Shown in pieces: positions 52,601 to 62,509 of a stretch of 64,000 nucleotides of DNA. The notes beneath the pieces were generated by a model that saw only the letters and a list, made by a program, of their open reading frames with translations, was not told the DNA's origin and did not search any database. Source of the DNA: Scenedesmus sp. ARA3 (lineage: Eukaryota; Chlorophyta; Chlorophyceae; Sphaeropleales; Scenedesmaceae); the NCBI GenBank assembly GCA_004335835.1, contig RWJK01001453.1:24333-88332 (forward strand), written 5' to 3'. The translations under genes were made by a program, and so were the position numbers. The first letter of the stretch is position 1, and each line of letters starts with the position of its first letter.

Positions 52601-54389
52601 CTGGCGGGTCAGCAGCAGGCTCGCTGCTGGGGCCACTGGGGGCCTTCTACTCGCCCAGCCTCTTTGCAGGCCTCACCTCAGGTTGGTTCAGCTCACTGTT
52701 CAACACAGCACAACGTGGCACCTCACAGTTTGGCTAGTTTGAGCGATGTCATGTGGTGAAAGGGTGCACAGATGTTGCCCTCAAGGGATGCAGCAGCGGC
52801 AAAACAGCTAACAAGTGTAAGCGCCAGTCTGTTTCGCATTGTGGGGCCACCGGGGGCCTTCTACTCCCCCAGCCTGTTTGCAGGGCTGACCTCAGGTGGG
52901 CGCGGCGTAGCAGAGGGTTGAGCTAAGCGTGCTGAAGGGATGTTGAGAGATAAGCAGCGAGGCTGCTGTGGCTGTTGCAATTGGTTCAGCCCGGCCGCTG
53001 TTTGCATGCGTGCCGCACACGCATGCATCTGGCGGCGAACAAGTGTGTTTGTTTTTTGTTGCTTGTGCCCCACCACTCACGCCATGCAACACCCACCGCT
53101 TTTCTAATGCAGGCACGCCGCCACTGCCACCCGGCGCAGCAGCGGCAGCAGCAGCAGGCGGCAGCAAGGCGGCTGCCGGCAGCAGCAGCAGCAGCAGGCC
53201 TGGCAGCGCAGCGGATCAGCTGGGGCTGAACCCCGTGCTGGCTGCGGCGCTGCAGCTGCATGACACGCGGCCGCCGACACCGCTGGGTGTTGCAGACTAT
53301 GCAGCGATGTTCAGGGCTGCCACGCCTGAGGTGAGGCGCCTGCTGGGTGTGATGTATATGTAGCCTGCACAGCTGGGGAGAGTGCTGACACATGTTGACA
53401 CATGATCGCATCATTTGGTGATGTTCAGGACAGCCACACCCGATGCGAGGGCCCTGCCATGCATACAACCTTGCGTGCTCAGCAAGCCTCGCAGTGACAC
53501 ACAGCACCAGAGCATGGCATGGCATGCGACGCTGCAGCCAGTAGAGCTTTGAGGTTGTGTCAAAGCTGTTTGGGAGCATGCGACCCTGCAGCGAGTAGAG
53601 ACAGCAGTCGACTGCCAATGTGATCGCTTCTTTGTTTGTAATTGGGATTCAAGGTTGGGGTTGGTAGTGCCTGTGTGTGTGCTGACACGGCCGCCCTGTG
53701 CCCCTGCTTGTGTAATGCAGCGGCTCGGCAGTGCGCAGCTGGCTGCAGCACTGTCTGACTTCCACGCCGGCGGCAACTGGCTGCTGTCCCGCTCCCCTCC
53801 ACTGACCGAGCTCCTGCAAGCTAACGCTGAGGGCTCAGCGGCGGCGGCAGCAGCAGCTGCTGCAGCAGCAGTGGCAGCAGCAGCAGCAAGTGTGGGCGTG
53901 GGTGCGGATGGCAGCGGCGATGCAGCAGCAGCAGCAGCAGGCAGGTTGCCAGGCAGCGGTAGGAGCACGCCAAAGCCGACAAGCAGCGGCAGCGGCGGCC
54001 GGCGCACGCCGCTTCCTCCTGCAGAGCCAAACCCGCTTGTGGTTGCGGCAGCAGCAATGGCGATGGCGGCCGCTGCTGCTGCTGGCAACGGTGCTGCTGC
54101 TGCTGATGGTGGAGAGGCTGCCAGCCAGCAGGCAGCAGCAGCAGCAGGTGAGCTGGCCCTTCAGCAGCAGCAGCAGCAGCAGCAGGAACAGAAGGATGTG
54201 GATGTGGCTGTTGCCGCTGCTGTTGCTGCCACCAGCAGTGCTGCAGATGCTTTGCAGGCGCAGTCGCCTGCTGCAGCGGCAGCTGTAGTGAAGCGGGAAG
54301 CTTCTGGCGAGCTTTCCGGCAGAAAAGGCAGTGCAGAGGCAGCAGCGGTGGCAGCTGTTGTGGCTGCTGCTGCTGAGGCTGAGGCCGAA

Positions 54390-54426
<37 letters not shown>

Positions 54427-54551
54427 GGGATACTGAGGAGGAGCAGCACCAGCAGCAGCAGCACCATCACATGATGGGCCATGGTGGCGCCTTGGACCTG
54501 CTTGCTGCAGCGGGTGCTGTTGCTGCGCAAGGTGACAAGCACGACTGGTGA
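46651..54551 (+). CDS. Telobox-MYB and PHD-finger chromatin protein (N-terminal exons not found)
   Basis: Ten exons join in phase to about 1,410 codons: 46651-46767, 47233-47391, 47714-47819, 48300-48367, 48657-48901, 49136-49386, 50116-52238, 52563-52681, 53113-53330 and 53721-54551 (stop). The first starts mid-codon, so an upstream exon is missing. The first two encode a telobox-type MYB/SANT repeat (VWDAAEENALKAGVKKHGLG, then the signature VQLKDKWRNLVK), which in plants binds telomeric TTTAGGG or telo-box promoter DNA. An acidic and basic linker with GGRKRRRM follows. Then comes a C4HC3 PHD finger (CACGTQVDDGHLMIECESCK, WAHTAC, and YICLKC encoded after the next intron), a histone-tail reader fold. 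The remaining roughly 1,000 residues are poly-Ala/Gln/Gly, with islands such as LLGPLGAFYSPSLFAGLTS. DNA binding plus histone reading suggests a chromatin regulator; targets are unknown. Confidence 0.85.
47870..47920 (+). repeat. Decayed echo of the 3' edge of MYB-PHD exon 47714-47819
   Basis: Repeats the acidic exon end and the GTGCGCACAGCGCAGCAGC donor region about 75 bp downstream with several changes. Confidence 0.6.
49652..49775 (+). ncRNA. Intronic long hairpin (candidate miRNA/siRNA precursor)
   Basis: Left arm 49652-49707 and right arm 49720-49775 are reverse complements over 56 positions with about three mismatches, separated by a 12-nt loop (49708-49719). The first 30 pairs are perfect (arm begins CCGCTACCCTGCGCCAGCGG). 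It lies in the intron between the two halves of the PHD finger (49387-50115). Chlorophytes such as Chlamydomonas process intronic hairpins with long, nearly perfect arms through Dicer into 21-22-nt RNAs; a precursor role here is inference. Either transcript strand would fold equally. It might instead be a small inverted duplication of a coding segment. Confidence 0.5.
49889..50062 (+). repeat. Two echoes of the 5' edge of the MYB-PHD exon at 50116
   Basis: Copies of the acceptor and the EMDPVRHCY-coding edge of the PHD exon lie at about 49889-49952 and 50000-50062, spaced about 111 bp. In both, the Tyr-Asp-Phe codons differ from the real exon. Confidence 0.9.
52456..52897 (+). repeat. Echoes on both sides of the MYB-PHD exon 52563-52681
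   Basis: The exon start GGGCTGTGGCAGGCAGC is copied at about 52456-52477. The exon end (GPLGAFYSPSLFAGLTS plus donor) is copied at 52838-52897 with a stronger GTGGGC donor. Confidence 0.85.
54391..54425 (+). repeat. CAG run coding poly-Gln in the MYB-PHD last exon
   Basis: CAG microsatellite read as glutamine near the C-terminus, one of several Gln/Ala runs; a likely site of length variation. Confidence 0.85.
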
Positions 54552-55055
54552 AGCGCTGCGCACGTCTCCTGTCAACCTCTGTCAAGCCGCTTCAGCTGCT
54601 GTCTGATCCTGGTGTGAGCTCAAAGCAGAGCAGCGCCCGCAGAGCGGAGGCATGTGCAGCAGGTGCTGTTTGGTGGTGGCAGGTACACGGCGCAGCAGGT
54701 GCACCGGCTCCCGCCTCTTTGCAGCCGCAAGCAAGGGCGCAGCAGCAGTAGCCGGCTGAGCGCACGGCTGTGTCTGTGGCAGGTGGCTGAACAGCAGCAG
54801 CAGCAACTGAGGCCACATCAGGCATGGCTGCTGATGCTGAGCGGACTGCATCATGCGCTGAAGCAAGCGTTGCGGCAAGGTGGTTGTCGCAGGAGTGCCA
54901 CTGGCAGCAGGCGCTGCTGTTGGCGGCGCTGCAGCATTCTGCGGTGTGTTATCGTTGACGTGGCACATGCTGCGTTGGCAGGTGGAATGTGCAGGGACAA
55001 CCACTTGTGCATGTTGGCATGTGTGGTCATGATCGTGTGCGCTTATGTGCGTGTG

Positions 55056-55077
55056 GTGTGTGTGTGTGTGTGTGTGT
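55056..55077 (+). repeat. GT microsatellite in the 3' flank of the MYB-PHD gene
   Basis: Pure GT dinucleotide run about 0.5 kb after the stop codon. Confidence 0.85.
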
Positions 55078-55313
55078 TATTGCATGCGGCTGTGAATGCC
55101 GCCCTAGTGCTAGGCTCTGGGCATTCTTGGGTGCTAGTGGGGCGGTGTGCGTGTCAGAGCTTGCGTGGGGGTGGGGGGTTCATGAGTCAATCTGTGTGTG
55201 TTTGCAGTGATTCAGCCTGGCAAAAAGGCTGCTCTGATGTGTGTTTCTGCGCTGCTACTGCTGTCCACACCCGTGCATCGCTGGTGCGAGGCAGGGTGTT
55301 CTGCTGATTGGTG

Positions 55314-55318
55314 TGTAA
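55314..55318 (+). terminator. Candidate TGTAA polyadenylation signal of the MYB-PHD gene
   Basis: TGTAA 763 bp after the stop codon at 54551; a second is near 56049. Motif match only. Confidence 0.3.
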
Positions 55319-55399
55319 GCTGAGTGTTTGTGTGAGTTGATCATTTGTGTTTGTGTGGCGATTACCTGGGAAAGCGTGCAGGGCGTGTGCGGGGGGGGG

Positions 55400-58300
55400 T
55401 ATGGAGGCTGTACAGTGCATGGCGGGTGAAGGGGCGATGGCTGCATGTTGTCTCGGCCTGCATTTCTATTTTGGGTTGCATGCAGCCAACGCAATGGCAG
55501 CGGCTGTGCTCTGCCCGGGTTTTGAACAGGGCACCAGTGGCTCTGCAGCTGCTCCGTCTTCAGTTGCGTGTCGGCTGGAGTATGTTGGAGCAGCGCCAGT
55601 GCTGATTGTGGCTGCAGCTGCTTGTTAGCAATTGCAGGCATGTCCTGCTGAAGTTTTTTTCTGCTAGCAAGTGCAGGGCTGGGTGTTGCAGTATGTGCTG
55701 ACCAGACTCTGTTTCGGTGGAGTTGGTTTTCCCTGTTGGTTGGCAAGCGCAGGTTGTGCCTGGGATTTTCAAGTGCGGCACTCGGCGCCTCTCAGGCGTA
55801 ATTGAACATCATTGCTGCTGCTTGATGTTGGCTATAAAGCCGACAGCGGCAGCTGTGGGTAGCTATCCGGCTATATCTGCAGCCAGCAGCGTGCGCGTGG
55901 TCTGGGAGTGACGTACAGTGAGCACTAGTGCACTGCAGGCGGGCAATTCCCAGCCTACGTGCTTGGTGTCATTGCAGATTTGCTGTCGCTGGGCTGTTGT
56001 AGTGGAATGGGAAACAGGGGGTGCCAATCATCCTCGTTGATTGTAACGCTTCATCAATACAACCTAAGATTTTGCTTCATCATTGCATCTACTAGTATAG
56101 TTTATACGCAACCTTTCTGTGGGACTAAGACGGCCATACACAGCGACACCACGCTTAAGGTCATGCATACGTAATTATTGGGGGGTATGGTTTGGGCCCA
56201 CCTGCCACCCAGTTTGGGTGGACAGGGGCTGGGGTGGAAACACCAAGTCAAAAGACGCCCGTACAGCGGGCCCTAGGGTTTAGGGCAGCTGGTCTGTTAA
56301 ACCCCGGGGTTGGCTAGTTGGACCTATGGGGTGCTAGGATCTTAGGATCCCCACAGTAGAAATTTGAAAAAATTTGACAGCATGTGCAATTACCATGCCT
56401 GACCTGGCCGGGCTGGTCAAAACCAAAATTCCACAATTCTGCTGTTAGATATGCATGGTCAAACGTTGAATATGCTGTTTTGTTGACTTTTTCAGTTGGG
56501 GCCCACCTGCATCTCCTAATGTGGGATTGACCTGCCGCTGCATGGTCCCCACCAACTTTGGTAACTCTAGGGCTGGTCAGCTTTTCAGGGCCAACTGTCT
56601 GGCTGAATTTTGAGTATAACGAGTTTTGAGATGGCAGGTTGACTGCTGCTCATGCCTGGCAGGCCACGTTGAGTGGAAGCCCAGCTGGGTGGTGCAGCAG
56701 TACCTGGCAATGGGCATGCGGCCCAGTGGTGTGTATGGCACCACCTATCTTCTGGTCGCACTGCTTGCAATGATACTGTCGTGACGTAGGGCGCGGACCT
56801 GCCTCTCGTTTGCAAGGGGCTCGGTGGTAGTGACATGTTCGGCCTGTACACCTTCCAATCGCAACGTTTCAAAACAAATTCTTAAGCAACTTTGAACATC
56901 TAAATGGGGCTATATGGCCAGGTTGGACAAATGCAGCGAGTCACTGTGGGCTAGTCCCGCTGGCAACACCAGCAAACGCAAACAAGTGTATATCATCATC
57001 GCAACGCAATATATAGTATTGGTAAGACATGTTTGTGCACGTACGCGGCGTTGCAACCGTGTACAGCAACATGACACCTCCAAGCTGCCATGAAGCCATG
57101 AAGCCCGATCCGTGCCTTAACAACTATTATTAAGCTAAAGAATATTGTATAAGCAGAGATTTGACACTGCCTTGCTCTCTGGCGTCAACTCGGCTGTGAG
57201 CGGGCTTGTCGTGAGTGCAGGGCCACATACGTCGGTGCTGGTACGCTTGCTTGGCTTAAACAAGTTTTAATGAGAGCCTGGACTGTGTAACTGGTTGCAG
57301 CGTAGGGCAACAAAGCGTGTCTGGCAAGGTCACATCACCTCGTAAACCCCCCCTGTAATTACGTATGCATGACCTTAACAGAACGCAGCACAACAAATCC
57401 CTAAAATGCTACGCGCGTAGATGCTCTGGGCGACAGCCTCTGCTACCTGCAGGGCTTGCAGGCCGCCAGAGAGCCACAGGGCCTCCATGTGCAAAAGGTT
57501 GCAGGAAGCACACTTTGCGGCATCATGGCAGCAGGGCGGCTGCAGCTGCAGGTGCCTGTCCAACACCACCTCAGGAAACAAAGCAAAAAATGCATGCCTT
57601 ACCGCCCGTAGCCACATGAAAGCTCCTAATGCTGCCGCTGCTGTGGTACTATATATGCCACCAGATTAACCAAACGATTATATGGGGACTATATAGGTAC
57701 CACGGGAACATAGCTCTGCAGGAGGCACTGATGTACCCCAACTGTCAGGCCAGCACCACCTGCGACGCAGTCGTTAATGGGAAGGTAGGGGCTGCGAGAC
57801 GCCTCTGGAGTTTTCTTTGGTGGCATCTTGTGGCTTGCTATCGAGTTCATACGATATGTGAGCTGAAAGTAGGGCGAGTGACTCACTCTCGGGTGATAGC
57901 TTGCCTTCTCCTGTAACAAGCCTCTCCGGCAGTCACTGCTGCCACGTCAGCGTATCCAGCAGCTTGACACTTGGTCGGCGTAGCTGTGACAGCCGATAAT
58001 GCAACAATGGTGTCTGCGGAGTAAGCTCTGAGCGCGGGCATACTGCCCAGTGCATTGGCGGGAAAATGCTCAAGCCCGCGAGCAACAGCACAGTCACGGC
58101 AGCATCGGCAGCCATCCCGCTGGCGGAACCGCGGCATCCTGATTCAAGTACATAGACAGACCCCATGAGATCTCTATGTGCGACTCCTAGTCTCTTTCAC
58201 GGCGTTTGCTGTACAGCACACTCAACGTTGAGGTGAGTGTTGTCTGTAGACACGCCTAGCTAAATTTGCCAAATGAGATGCTCATTTGTGAAACATTTGA

Positions 58301-58443
58301 ATCGTATTGGCTGGAGCTCTACCGGATCCAGTCGAGTACAGGTGTATTCACAACACAGACCACACCAACTATGAGATGAATGTTACGGTAAGTTTAACTG
58401 GTAACAACTGATACACACAGTAAATTGTCAGTAACGTCAACAC
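55400..58443. other. 3 kb gene-poor stretch with an atypical composition island
   Basis: From about 56,170 to 57,350 the CAG/CTG bias of the rest of the window vanishes. The sequence becomes richer in A/T and G-runs, with two copies of GGGCCCACCTGC (about 56189 and 56500) and a telomere-like CCCTAGGGTTTAGGG at about 56270. At 57,690-57,790 a short plus-strand frame (RYHGNIALQEALMYPNCQAS) looks faintly coding. No transposase, reverse transcriptase, terminal inverted repeat or target duplication was recognised. It may be a decayed mobile element or simply intergenic DNA. Confidence 0.35.
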
Positions 58444-58842
58444 CTATGAAAGTGCTAGCGAGAAAATGCCAAAGTCACCGCATGCATCAAGAGGTGTGAT
58501 ATCATTTCTACCTGTCCAGCATGTGATGTACTTGACCACATTCCTGGTCCAGCCACTGGGCTCAAACAGCGCTGCAGCTGCTGCCGCATCCATGTCCCCA
58601 AGCGCCCTGCCCCACACCTCCAGCCACGCATCACCATTGCCAGCATGCTCCACATGCACATAGAACTCAGCCGTGCCGTCAAACAACGCCACAGGCACAG
58701 CAGACACGCTGCAACGCCCGCCGCCCGCTACCCGCACAGAGAATGCTGCAGGCATGCCGTAGCCAACCGGCGGCGCGTGCGCAGCCGGCTGCATGGAGTA
58801 ATGAAGGATGATCTGCACTCTGCTGTAGTGCGCTGGCATCAC
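58444..58842 (-). CDS. Orphan coding-like exon, unrecognised
   Basis: A minus-strand frame with coding character (GYGMPAAFSVRVAGGGRCSV, then DGTAEFYVHVEHAGNGDAWL and FEPSGWTRNVVKYI) follows a possible acceptor (CCATGCAG near 58790) and runs to a stop at 58444. It could be the last exon of a gene whose other exons were not found, or a relic. The beta-rich pattern suggests a globular domain, but no family was recognised. Confidence 0.4.
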   Translation of the reverse strand: MMPAHYSRVQIILHYSMQPAAHAPPVGYGMPAAFSVRVAGGGRCSVSAVPVALFDGTAEFYVHVEHAGNGDAWLEVWGRALGDMDAAAAAALFEPSGWTRNVVKYITCWTGRNDITPLDACGDFGIFSLALS

Positions 58843-58982
58843 TCAACCTCTGCAAAACCATCATGGTTTGCATGCTGCAACTGTTGTCTAACCAGATCAC
58901 CTTTCACATGAAGCATCGTCCAGACAATTTAACACACTTTCGTACATACAATCTGCAGCAAGCTGGGACACCAACCATCCAT

Positions 58983-59135
58983 TCACCCCTCGCACGAAGC
59001 CTCATCCAGGAACTCCAGCACACTTGTCATGCGGAATAACGGTACACTGTCATTCTCCTCCTCGCTGCCTTCCTCAAGCCACCCCGGAGGAAGCACCACT
59101 TTCTGCGCTGCACCACCGCAAACCTGCCCAACTCC
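58983..59135 (-). repeat. Second copy of the last Dus coding segment including the stop
   Basis: A diverged duplicate of the Dus C-terminus (KVVLPPGWLEEGS, a changed acidic stretch, then FLDEASCEG and stop) lies about 260 bp downstream of the real one (59251-59390). It is an echo of a coding end rather than of a splice edge. Confidence 0.8.
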
Positions 59136-59250
59136 CTTCCGCCTCGCTGTGCAAAACGCCAAGAAGCTCTGTCGTACACTCTGCTGCAGTGCTCTAACAC
59201 TCCCCAAATGCAACCACTCTGCAGCAAGCACTGCAACATTGGCTATTTCT

Positions 59251-62200
59251 TCACCCCTCGCACGAAGCCTCGTCAAGGCACTCCAGCAAACTGTCATCAT
59301 CCTCATCACTGCCCTCCTCCAGCCATCCAGGCGGCAGCACAACTTTCTGTGCAGCACCACCACGCACTAACCCTGCCCCTTTCAGCCTCGCTACACGCAG
59401 CGCCTGCACAGGGTAGGGCTCAGAGGGGTCAAAGCCGCAGGCTTCTGGGTCTGCTGCTGCTGCGTGCCAGTCGGCCAGGGATGTTGCGGCAAAGAGGCGG
59501 CGCTGCAGCTGCCGGGCCGAGGAGAAGCCTGCCAGGTAGCAGGGGATGAGCTTGCGCATCTTCAGCGCAGCACCGCTGGCGGTGTTGAGTTGGATGTAAA
59601 GCCACCAGCAGCAGCAGCAGCAGCAGCAGCAGTAGCAGCAAGTTAGCCACTACTGCAATGAAGCAACCTGGCAGGGTGGTGGCGTTCCCGAAACAGCTCC
59701 ATCAGGCGTGGTGACCACAAGCCAAGCATGCGCAGCAAGCCACGCACCAACAGGCAGCCACCACAGCCGCGCCACCACCACCACCACCGCAGCATCGCTG
59801 TACATCCACGACTGCAGAGCACAGCTCATACAGACACTTACATATACACTATGACCACACATCACCACACCAGCAAGAGCTATGAATGCGAGGTTCCAGC
59901 GCCACTCACAGCTCATCTTGCTCCCAATCCGCCCATGCAGTGACATGCTGCAGCGCCATGCGCAGCACATGCCCAAGGTTTGGCGGCGGCCCGCCCGGCC
60001 ACTGGCCAGCCAGCATGGCAGCTGCCTCCTCAAACAGCCATGGACGGCCCAGCGCAGCGCGTCCTATCATGACACCTGCACGCACGGGTTTGAGCACAGC
60101 AGATTGTCAACAGTTTGGCGGCAGTTAGTTGGCAGGAGGATGAACTGTGGGCGGGTTGTTGCAAGCATGGCTACAGTTGCACTTGCGGAAGGGCCGGAAC
60201 TGCCCTGCCTGATGTGACTGTAGGCATGCTGTGTTACTCATAGGCATGCTGTGTTACTCAACTGCTTGTACATGTTGTTTTGTCACCAGGGAGAGGACAG
60301 AATCCTTCTGGCTCGTCACCACCGCCACAGTTGAGCGAGCCCAATTATGGTGGACGGCAATTGTACATCCCCTCACCATGGCAGCCTGTCTGCCGCATCA
60401 GCTGCACAGCATCCGCTGCTTCGAACACGTCGCCATTGCCAATTACGGGAAGCCCAGGCACCGCTTGCACCAGCTGCTGTACTGCCTCCCAGTGGGCTGG
60501 GGGACTGTACTGCTGATCAGCAGTACGGGCATGCAGTACAAGGCCTGCTGCCCCTGCATCCGCTGCAGCAACGCCCGCCTGCATGTGGGGTGCAGCTGGC
60601 AGCAACAGGCGTCAGCTGGACGCATGCCCTGCACGCTGTGTTTGCTGTGCCGCGGTATGTGCAGCAGCACATGCAGGCACCAAGGAGCTGTAACAGGCAG
60701 CAGCTGCTGTTCCCACAGCCAGCACCTGGCCTTCTGGCATGCTACGCTGCGGCAGCCGTGTAGCTGCAAACCGTCTGCCCCGCACATGCCGCGAGGACAC
60801 TGGCGCTGAAACACATAATCAACATCATAAGGTGCATGCTTAACTCTCACCTGCAGAAATGTAATCAGCCCCACCCTCCGCTTCACTGTGACTTGCACCT
60901 TCCACATGCAGATGCCAGGGACTTGGACAGGCAGCAGCTGCTGTTCCAATAGCCAGGTTCAGCAACTGGACAGTCCAAACAGTCGTTTCAAAGAGTCACA
61001 CTTAGCCTGCACATGCTGACAGGGCCACAAACACATCATAACACATATGAAGTAGTGTCCAAGCCCCACCTGCAGGAATGTAATCAGCTCCGGCCCCAGC
61101 CCCATCCTCAGCTTCACTGTGACTGGCACCTCAGGCCCCGCGGCAGCAGCAGCAGCAGCCACCAGCCGCCGGAACAGCCTGGGGCGCAGCGGCAGCGCAC
61201 TGCCGCCGCCTTTTGCTGTTACTTTGCGCACGGGGCAGACGAAGTTGAGGTCTATATGGTGCACACCACACTCTTGGACAAGGTGCCTGCGTGTGCACGA
61301 GCGAGATATTCAAGGTTAAATGTAGGTTCAATGAACTGATGTGGCACATAAAGGCTGTGGTGTATTATGTTACTGCTGCTGCTAGGACCAGCATCTGGTC
61401 GATATGGTGCACGCCGAACGTCTGCATCAGATGCCTGCGCGTGGGCAAGCCAGATACAACAGTGGATGTGGTGGTTGCTGTGCACCTTCCAGGCTGATCC
61501 TCTTCGCTCCCAGGCGAATGCTTCGCTCCCTATCCTTACCCCAAGCTGCTGCTGTAAGCTGCGCGAGGGCAAGCTGATCTTGTTGGGTGGACCACGTAGG
61601 TTGGTTCATATGCATTGCTGAACACACGTTGTCCAGCAACTCTGCTACAACCTTTCACAGGCCTGAAACCATGCGAGTACCACCATGGATATGATGCAGC
61701 AGTTGCCGCTACAGCTTACTTGACAGCCCAGACCAGCGTCTGCGGCCGAACCCCGTACAGCTGCACACTGCGCACGCTGTAGATCATGATAAAGCAAGTA
61801 GAGACATGATGCCCCCCACCCAAAGCGCTGCACGCGCTCACTTCACGGCCCAGTCCAGCGTCTGCGGCCGAACCCCGTACAGCTGTACACTGCGGATGCC
61901 CTCCTGCGGGTGCCAGCTGGCCAGGTGCCTGCTGGCGGCGTTGCCGGCCTGCAGCGTGGCTGCAATCACCATCTCACTCACAGCCATGGACGCGCCAGCC
62001 TGCACAGGGTCAATTGCAAACTTTCATGAATCGTACATGATAATGAAAACATGATGCTGAGGTGTGCTGTGATGTGGTTGCAGTGCACAAGAAAGCGGAT
62101 GCATCTGCAGCTGCGCTGCACGTTGACTGCGTGCCCTGCATCAAGGTGTGCTGTACATGTGTCCAGAGCAGTCACTAGATGTAGCTGTGCGCTGCGCCAC

Positions 62201-62366
62201 CAGCTGTCCCTGCCGCAGTGCTGCCTCCCCTGCTGCTGCTGCTGCTGTTGCTGCTGCTGTTGGGACAGCTGTCACTCTTCCGCACCTGGGTGTACATGAG
62301 GCGCAGGGGAGCAGCTGTGATGCCTGCCATAGGCGCAGCAATCAGCGGCACCTGCAGAGCACGCAT
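59251..62366 (-). CDS. tRNA-dihydrouridine synthase (Dus family)
   Basis: Exons 62286-62366, 61842-61999, 61070-61286, 60377-60578, 59910-60075, 59668-59811 and 59251-59575 join in phase to 430 residues if the ATG at 62366 is the start. Dus enzymes are FMN/NADPH-dependent and reduce specific uridines in tRNA. Signatures: VPLIAAPMAGITAAPLRLMY; AGASMAVSEM; VQLYGVRPQTL; the active-site segment VHHIDLNFVCPVRKVTAKGG with the catalytic Cys kept; VPVTVKLRMG; LHARTADQQY; GLPVIGNGDVF; and GVMIGRAALGRPWLF. The usual Gly before the catalytic Cys is Val. Exon 59668-59811 contains a five-Trp run from a TGG repeat, so an alternative acceptor is possible. An organelle-targeting exon may lie upstream, because the frame stays open with a poly-Ser run to about 62510. 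Echoes occur in at least three introns. Confidence 0.92.
60215..60262. repeat. 21-bp tandem duplication in a Dus intron
   Basis: TAGGCATGCTGTGTTACTCA occurs twice back to back. Confidence 0.9.
60850..60905 (-). repeat. Echo of the 3' edge and donor of Dus exon 61070-61286
   Basis: Decayed copy of the VTVKLRMG-to-ITFLQ coding end and its donor, about 215 bp downstream of the real one. Confidence 0.75.
61397..61766 (-). repeat. Two echoes of Dus exon edges
   Basis: At 61397-61450 lies a copy of the 5' edge of exon 61070-61286 (HLMQTFGVHHID). At 61718-61766 lies a copy of the 3' edge of exon 61842-61999 (VQLYGVRPQTLVWAVK) with a weakened donor. Spacing is about 148 and 122 bp. Confidence 0.85.
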
Positions 62367-62430
62367 ACGCAGTCCAGGACATGACACAGTTATGGCTAGT
62401 GGACTGGTCCTGCTGCTGCTGCTGCTGACG

Positions 62431-62433
<3 letters not shown>

Positions 62434-62481
<48 letters not shown>
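62434..62481. repeat. CTG microsatellite upstream of the Dus start
   Basis: About sixteen CTG units (CAG on the gene strand), in the 5' leader or an unrecognised first exon of the Dus gene, where they would read as poly-Ser. Confidence 0.9.
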
Positions 62482-62482
<1 letters not shown>

Positions 62483-62509
62483 GGCAACGATGCTGGCGCA
62501 CTGCTGCAC

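Noticed and set aside
53821..54585. Two long minus-strand frames of about 250 codons opposite the last MYB-PHD exon
   Set aside because: Antisense of CAG/GCA repeats, composed almost wholly of Leu, Gln or Cys; no gene features.
56265..56285. Telomere tract
   Set aside because: Only one to two TTTAGGG-like units, far too short for an interstitial telomere array.
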